Below are positions 60,742 through 64,000 of a DNA stretch of 64,000 bases, piece after piece. Position 1 is the stretch's first letter; each line of letters opens with the position of its first letter. The position numbers were made by a program, and so were the translations under genes. The DNA is from Croceitalea dokdonensis DOKDO 023 (GTDB taxonomy: Bacteria; Bacteroidota; Bacteroidia; Flavobacteriales; Flavobacteriaceae): assembly GCF_001306415.1 (NCBI RefSeq), contig NZ_LDJX01000008.1, forward strand, positions 62,001 through 126,000, read 5' to 3'. Under the pieces are notes generated by a model. The model did not search any database. It was not told where the DNA came from and saw only the letters and a list, made by a program, of their open reading frames with translations.

Positions 60742-60754
60742 AACTAAACTTGAA

Positions 60755-63700
60755 ATGAAAAAAAAGTGTAACAAACGTTTGCGTACGGCTTTGTTCTCCT
60801 TGCTAACCGTTGTGGCCCTTGTATGTGGAGGGTTATCATCGGTTAATGCACAGGTCCAAGCTGTATCTGGAACGGTGACGGATGTTAACGGGGAACCCAT
60901 ACCTGGGGTCAACGTAGTACAAAAAGGAACTTCCAACGGGACATCAACAGATTTCGATGGGAATTATTCCATCAGACTGATTCCCGGCTCCAGGGTCATG
61001 GTGTTTTCCTACATTGGTTTTAATACCAAGGAAGTAACCGTTAATGCGGCCAACATCAATGTAGCCTTGGAAGAGGATACCCAAAACCTTGATGAGGTGG
61101 TGGTCATTGGATATGCCACCGTGGCAAGGGAAAAAGTCCTTGGAGCGCTATCTAGCGTTAAACAAGAAAAAATTGCACAGGTAACCCCAACCAATGCCTT
61201 TGAAGGGGTACAAGGTAGGTTAGCCGGTGTACAAATAGCCACAAACGGTGGTCCCGGGGCAGGATTTGACATTCGGGTACGGGGTACTTCTACCTTTAGT
61301 GCGGGTGGTACAGGACCTTTGTACGTAGTAGATGGGCAGCAATTAGATAATATTGATAATATTGACCCCAATGATATTGCGTCTTTAGAAGTACTAAAAG
61401 ATGGTGCAACAACGGCCATTTACGGTACCAGGGGTGCTAATGGAGTTGTTTTGATCACTACCAAATCAGGGAAGTCTGGTGAGGTAAGTGTGGATGTCAA
61501 CGTGGTCACGGGTATTAACTCCCTAAACGGCGCTATCCCGGTGGCCAATACAAGACAGCGCTTGTTTTATGAAGATGTTAGGAGAACGGAGGCCCAAAGG
61601 CAAAACCCAACGGGAAACGACCGTGATTCCCTAAACCTATTGTTAAGAAACTCCTTTGATCTTCAAGACTTGGTGACAAGGGCCGGTTTTAGAAACCAGG
61701 TCAATGTTGCGGTAAGCGCAGGGAGCGATAAGGTAAGAGCGTACTGGAATACTGGTTTTTTAAACGAAGACGGTATTGTGGTCAATAGTAATTTTAGAAG
61801 AATCAATACGCGTTTTAAGTTAGATTTTACCCCCACCAAAAAGTTGGCCATAAGTTCAAGCTTTAATGCCTCTTTTGAAGAATTTAGTGGTTTGAGCGAA
61901 AATCAGGTGTTTCAACAACTGGTGGAACGGATTGCGTACTTTCCCATCTTTGAGCCCAATGGGGATTTGACACCGGAAATTGCTGGCCGTCAGAACCCTG
62001 TGGCAGAGGCTAGGTTAAGGGAATTAAAGTTAAGGACCTGGCGTGGACAGAGCTTTAATTCCATACAGTACAGACTTACCAAAAACTTCTCCATTAAATC
62101 TACCTTGGGTATTAACTTTAGGTTGCGGAGAAACAATGATTTTCAGCCGTTGTTGGTATTAAACCCAAGAAATACAAATCCACTTGCGAGCTTTAGGGAT
62201 CGTATAGATTATGATTTACAGCAAGAAAATTTCGTGAACTACAATAAGGATTTTGGAAAACATAGCGTCTCTTCTTTTGCCGGTATGCAGATTTTAAAAA
62301 GGTATCAAGAGGAATTTGGACTTAGCAATATTCCTTTTGTTTCTGAGGATATCAGGACATTTAATAACGCAGACCCAGAAGGCTTGGCCATCAATAACGG
62401 ACAGACCTTTAATACCCGTAGCAATCTTTTTTCCTTATTTGCGGGCTTTAAATATGATTTTGACAATAGGTACTTAGTAGGCGCAACCATTAGAAGGGAT
62501 GGGTCCTCACGCTTTGGTGAAGATAATGAGTTTGGTTATTTCCCTTCTGCAGAAATAGGTTGGCGCGTTAGTAACGAATCTTTTTTAAAGGGAAATGCTA
62601 CTTTAAACAATCTTTTGTTCCGTGCCAGTTATGGGGAGACCGGTAACGATAGGATAGGGGATTTTGAATTTAACTCTGCCTTTAATCCAGGTGCCATTTA
62701 TGATGGCATTAGCGGTGTGTCGCCAACTAGGCTCGGTAACTCCCTCTTAAGTTGGGAAAGTACCAACGCAACCAACGTTGGTTTTGATTTAGGTATGTTC
62801 AGAAACCGATTAACAGTGAATTTTGATGTCTGGAGAAAGGATACCGAAGCATTATTGGCAAACGTCCCCATTCCTGAGGAATCCGGTTTTGTTGGCATAA
62901 GGCAAAATGTTGGTGGTGTTCGTAACCAGGGTATAGACCTAACCGTAGGCGGTAATATCATCCAAAGTAAGGATTTTAGTTGGAGCAGTAGCTTTAACGT
63001 GAGTTTCCTAGAAAATGAGGTAACGCGTTTGGCTGGTGGTACGCCATTCTTCTCTGGCAACTACATCATAGAGGAGGGAGAATCCATAGGAAATATTTTC
63101 GGTTTTAAAAACCTAGGTGTTTTTCAATACGATGAATCCAATGCCTTTACCGATGATGGTATACAGTTAACGCCCAATTTTGATGCAGATGGTACATTTA
63201 CGAACTACACGTTAAATGGACAGGAATTTACGGGTGATGTTAACCAAATCCGTAATGACGGCCGTGTAGCCGAGGGTGGAGATATTATTTGGGAGGATAT
63301 TGATGGGGATTTTGTCATTACCAACGATGACCGACAAGTAATCGGTAACGGACTCCCTACAACCTTTGGTGGTGTTTCCAACGATTTTAAATACAAGGAT
63401 ATCAGTTTAAGTTTCTTGTTCAACTTTACGCTGGGCAATGACATTTACAGAAGATGGGATGAACTTAGGAACGATTTAAATTCTGCCAATGAGACCCCTG
63501 GACCGGACCGGATAGAAGGTGCTTGGCTAAATCCCGGTGATGTCACTGTTTTTCCAAGACTTAACAGGGTACCACAAAATAGGGATAGGCCCAATAGCTT
63601 TTTTGTTACCGATGGTAGTTTTGTAAGGTTGAGCTTTGTAAGGCTAGGATATGATTTGCCAAAATCTGCATTGGATAGATTGGGCTTTATCAAGAAATGT

Positions 63701-63859
63701 TCTGTTTTTGTCTCCGGTAATAACTTACTTACTTGGACCAATTATGAAGGGTATAATCCTGAACTTGGTACCAGAGGTAATCCTTTGCAACCAGGATTGG
63801 ACAACTTAAGGTTTCCAAACGATCGTGAAGTAATCTTTGGTATGAATTTGAAATTCTAA
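60755..63859 (+). CDS. SusC-like TonB-dependent importer (second PUL)
   Basis: 1034 residues. The signal peptide (ALFSLLTVVALVCGGLSSVNAQ) precedes a carboxypeptidase-like domain (GTVTDVNGEPIPGVNV, STDFDGNYSIRL), a TonB-box region (NLDEVVVIGYATVAREKVLGAL) and the plug (AFEGVQGRLAGVQIATNGG, VRGTSTFSAGGTGPLYVVDG, DIASLEVLKDGATTAIYGTRGANG cited in parts). The barrel ends in NDREVIFGMNLKF with a terminal Phe. It is the importer of a second glycan system that starts at the right edge. Rhamnose genes immediately to the left suggest a rhamnose-containing ligand. Confidence 0.96.
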   Translation: MKKKCNKRLRTALFSLLTVVALVCGGLSSVNAQVQAVSGTVTDVNGEPIPGVNVVQKGTSNGTSTDFDGNYSIRLIPGSRVMVFSYIGFNTKEVTVNAANINVALEEDTQNLDEVVVIGYATVAREKVLGALSSVKQEKIAQVTPTNAFEGVQGRLAGVQIATNGGPGAGFDIRVRGTSTFSAGGTGPLYVVDGQQLDNIDNIDPNDIASLEVLKDGATTAIYGTRGANGVVLITTKSGKSGEVSVDVNVVTGINSLNGAIPVANTRQRLFYEDVRRTEAQRQNPTGNDRDSLNLLLRNSFDLQDLVTRAGFRNQVNVAVSAGSDKVRAYWNTGFLNEDGIVVNSNFRRINTRFKLDFTPTKKLAISSSFNASFEEFSGLSENQVFQQLVERIAYFPIFEPNGDLTPEIAGRQNPVAEARLRELKLRTWRGQSFNSIQYRLTKNFSIKSTLGINFRLRRNNDFQPLLVLNPRNTNPLASFRDRIDYDLQQENFVNYNKDFGKHSVSSFAGMQILKRYQEEFGLSNIPFVSEDIRTFNNADPEGLAINNGQTFNTRSNLFSLFAGFKYDFDNRYLVGATIRRDGSSRFGEDNEFGYFPSAEIGWRVSNESFLKGNATLNNLLFRASYGETGNDRIGDFEFNSAFNPGAIYDGISGVSPTRLGNSLLSWESTNATNVGFDLGMFRNRLTVNFDVWRKDTEALLANVPIPEESGFVGIRQNVGGVRNQGIDLTVGGNIIQSKDFSWSSSFNVSFLENEVTRLAGGTPFFSGNYIIEEGESIGNIFGFKNLGVFQYDESNAFTDDGIQLTPNFDADGTFTNYTLNGQEFTGDVNQIRNDGRVAEGGDIIWEDIDGDFVITNDDRQVIGNGLPTTFGGVSNDFKYKDISLSFLFNFTLGNDIYRRWDELRNDLNSANETPGPDRIEGAWLNPGDVTVFPRLNRVPQNRDRPNSFFVTDGSFVRLSFVRLGYDLPKSALDRLGFIKKCSVFVSGNNLLTWTNYEGYNPELGTRGNPLQPGLDNLRFPNDREVIFGMNLKF

Positions 63860-63860
63860 A

Positions 63861-64000
63861 ATGACAACAATGAAACGAAAAACTATAACATATTATATCT
63901 CAAGAATTTTACCCGGTATATTGCTGTTTGCAATGGTATTTTCTTGCGAGGATTTGGTAGATGAATCACAAATCAGTGAAATAGATCCACAGAACTTCTT
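63861..64000 (+). CDS. SusD-like lipoprotein, N-terminal part (cut by window edge)
   Basis: The frame opens 1 bp after the susC stop with two in-frame ATGs, at 63861 and 63870. It stays open to the window end. It encodes a lipoprotein signal (ILPGILLFAMVFSCEDLVDE) with the Cys near residue 28, then an early SusD-like stretch (SEIDPQNF). Position right after susC supports SusD identity, but only about 46 residues are visible. Confidence 0.82.
   Translation, partial: MTTMKRKTITYYISRILPGILLFAMVFSCEDLVDESQISEIDPQNF

Larger units (their letters stand above)
60326..60754. other. 429-bp intergenic region upstream of the second susC
   Basis: No credible coding frame. It has a weak 7-bp inverted repeat ATAGCTC/GAGCTAT (60330-60336 and 60394-60400) after the GntR stop, a TACCTTTG -7-like element at 60584-60591, an ACTTGTTAAGAA at 60643-60654 and a palindrome TTGTTAACAA at 60732-60741 just before the susC start. 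The susC leader would be about 155 nt if that -7 is used. Confidence 0.6.

Noticed and set aside
1-64000. CRISPR arrays, tRNA or rRNA genes, insertion sequences, integrases
   Set aside because: No regularly spaced repeats, no cloverleaf or rRNA-like segment, and no transposase or integrase motif was seen on either strand.

Overview
The window comes from a marine Bacteroidota genome, most likely Flavobacteriaceae (genus not determinable from sequence alone). The evidence is two SusC/SusD-type outer-membrane pairs, a hybrid two-component sensor with AraC output, many lipoproteins with Bacteroidota-style lipoboxes, moderate GC, and TAnnTTTG-type -7 promoter elements. I saw no tRNA, rRNA, CRISPR array, insertion sequence, integrase or phage gene. 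The window is a polysaccharide-utilisation and uronate/rhamnose-catabolism island.

Layout. (1) 1-13202: the last 57 codons of an L-rhamnose mutarotase, a TonB-plug envelope protein on the minus strand, then a compact eight-gene plus-strand operon (2834-13202). That operon encodes a secreted toroid-type enzyme of unrecognised family, two sulfatases, a tartrate/isopropylmalate-type dehydrogenase, a cyclase-family hydrolase, a DUF1537 four-carbon-acid kinase, an ACS-type MFS importer and a Gfo/Idh/MocA oxidoreductase. It looks like a self-contained route from a sulfated glycan to a small acid sugar and is the best candidate for an undescribed system. (2) 13233-16513, minus: a lactonase-like propeller lipoprotein, a PF05426 alginate-lyase-like lipoprotein and Ppx/GppA. 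(3) 16755-33716, minus: an alginate-type PUL with SusC, SusD, GH88, GH2, PL6, PL17, KdgF cupin, FadR-type GntR regulator, hexuronate-type MFS and an SDR suited to DEH reduction. TGGT-N1/2-ACCA palindromes lie at the PL17 and gntR promoters, with weaker copies before susC. (4) 33885-37991, minus: a hybrid two-component sensor/regulator. (5) 38282-45929, plus: mannonate oxidoreductase, UxuA, KduI, KduD, a DUF4861 lipoprotein and a complete TRAP transporter. (6) 45941-50140, minus: Gfo/Idh oxidoreductase, UxaC, KDPG aldolase, KDG kinase. (7) 50251-59105, minus: a rhamnose module (tandem class II aldolase, NCS1-like permease, LldD-type oxidase, rhamnulokinase, rhamnose isomerase, and a separately terminated aldolase/SDR fusion). 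(8) 59279-64000, plus: a GntR regulator, a second SusC and the start of its SusD.

How it fits together. Lyases and GH88 release unsaturated uronates. KdgF plus either the SDR (DEH route) or KduI/KduD (DKI route) convert these to KDG. Saturated glucuronate reaches KDG through UxaC, the SDR oxidoreductase and UxuA. KDG kinase and KDPG aldolase finish to pyruvate and glyceraldehyde-3-phosphate. Rhamnose is isomerised, phosphorylated and cleaved to DHAP and lactaldehyde, which the fused SDR and LldD can take to pyruvate. Rhamnose, uronate and sulfate handling together fit a diet of brown-algal alginate plus a sulfated rhamno-uronan such as ulvan; the second substrate is an inference.
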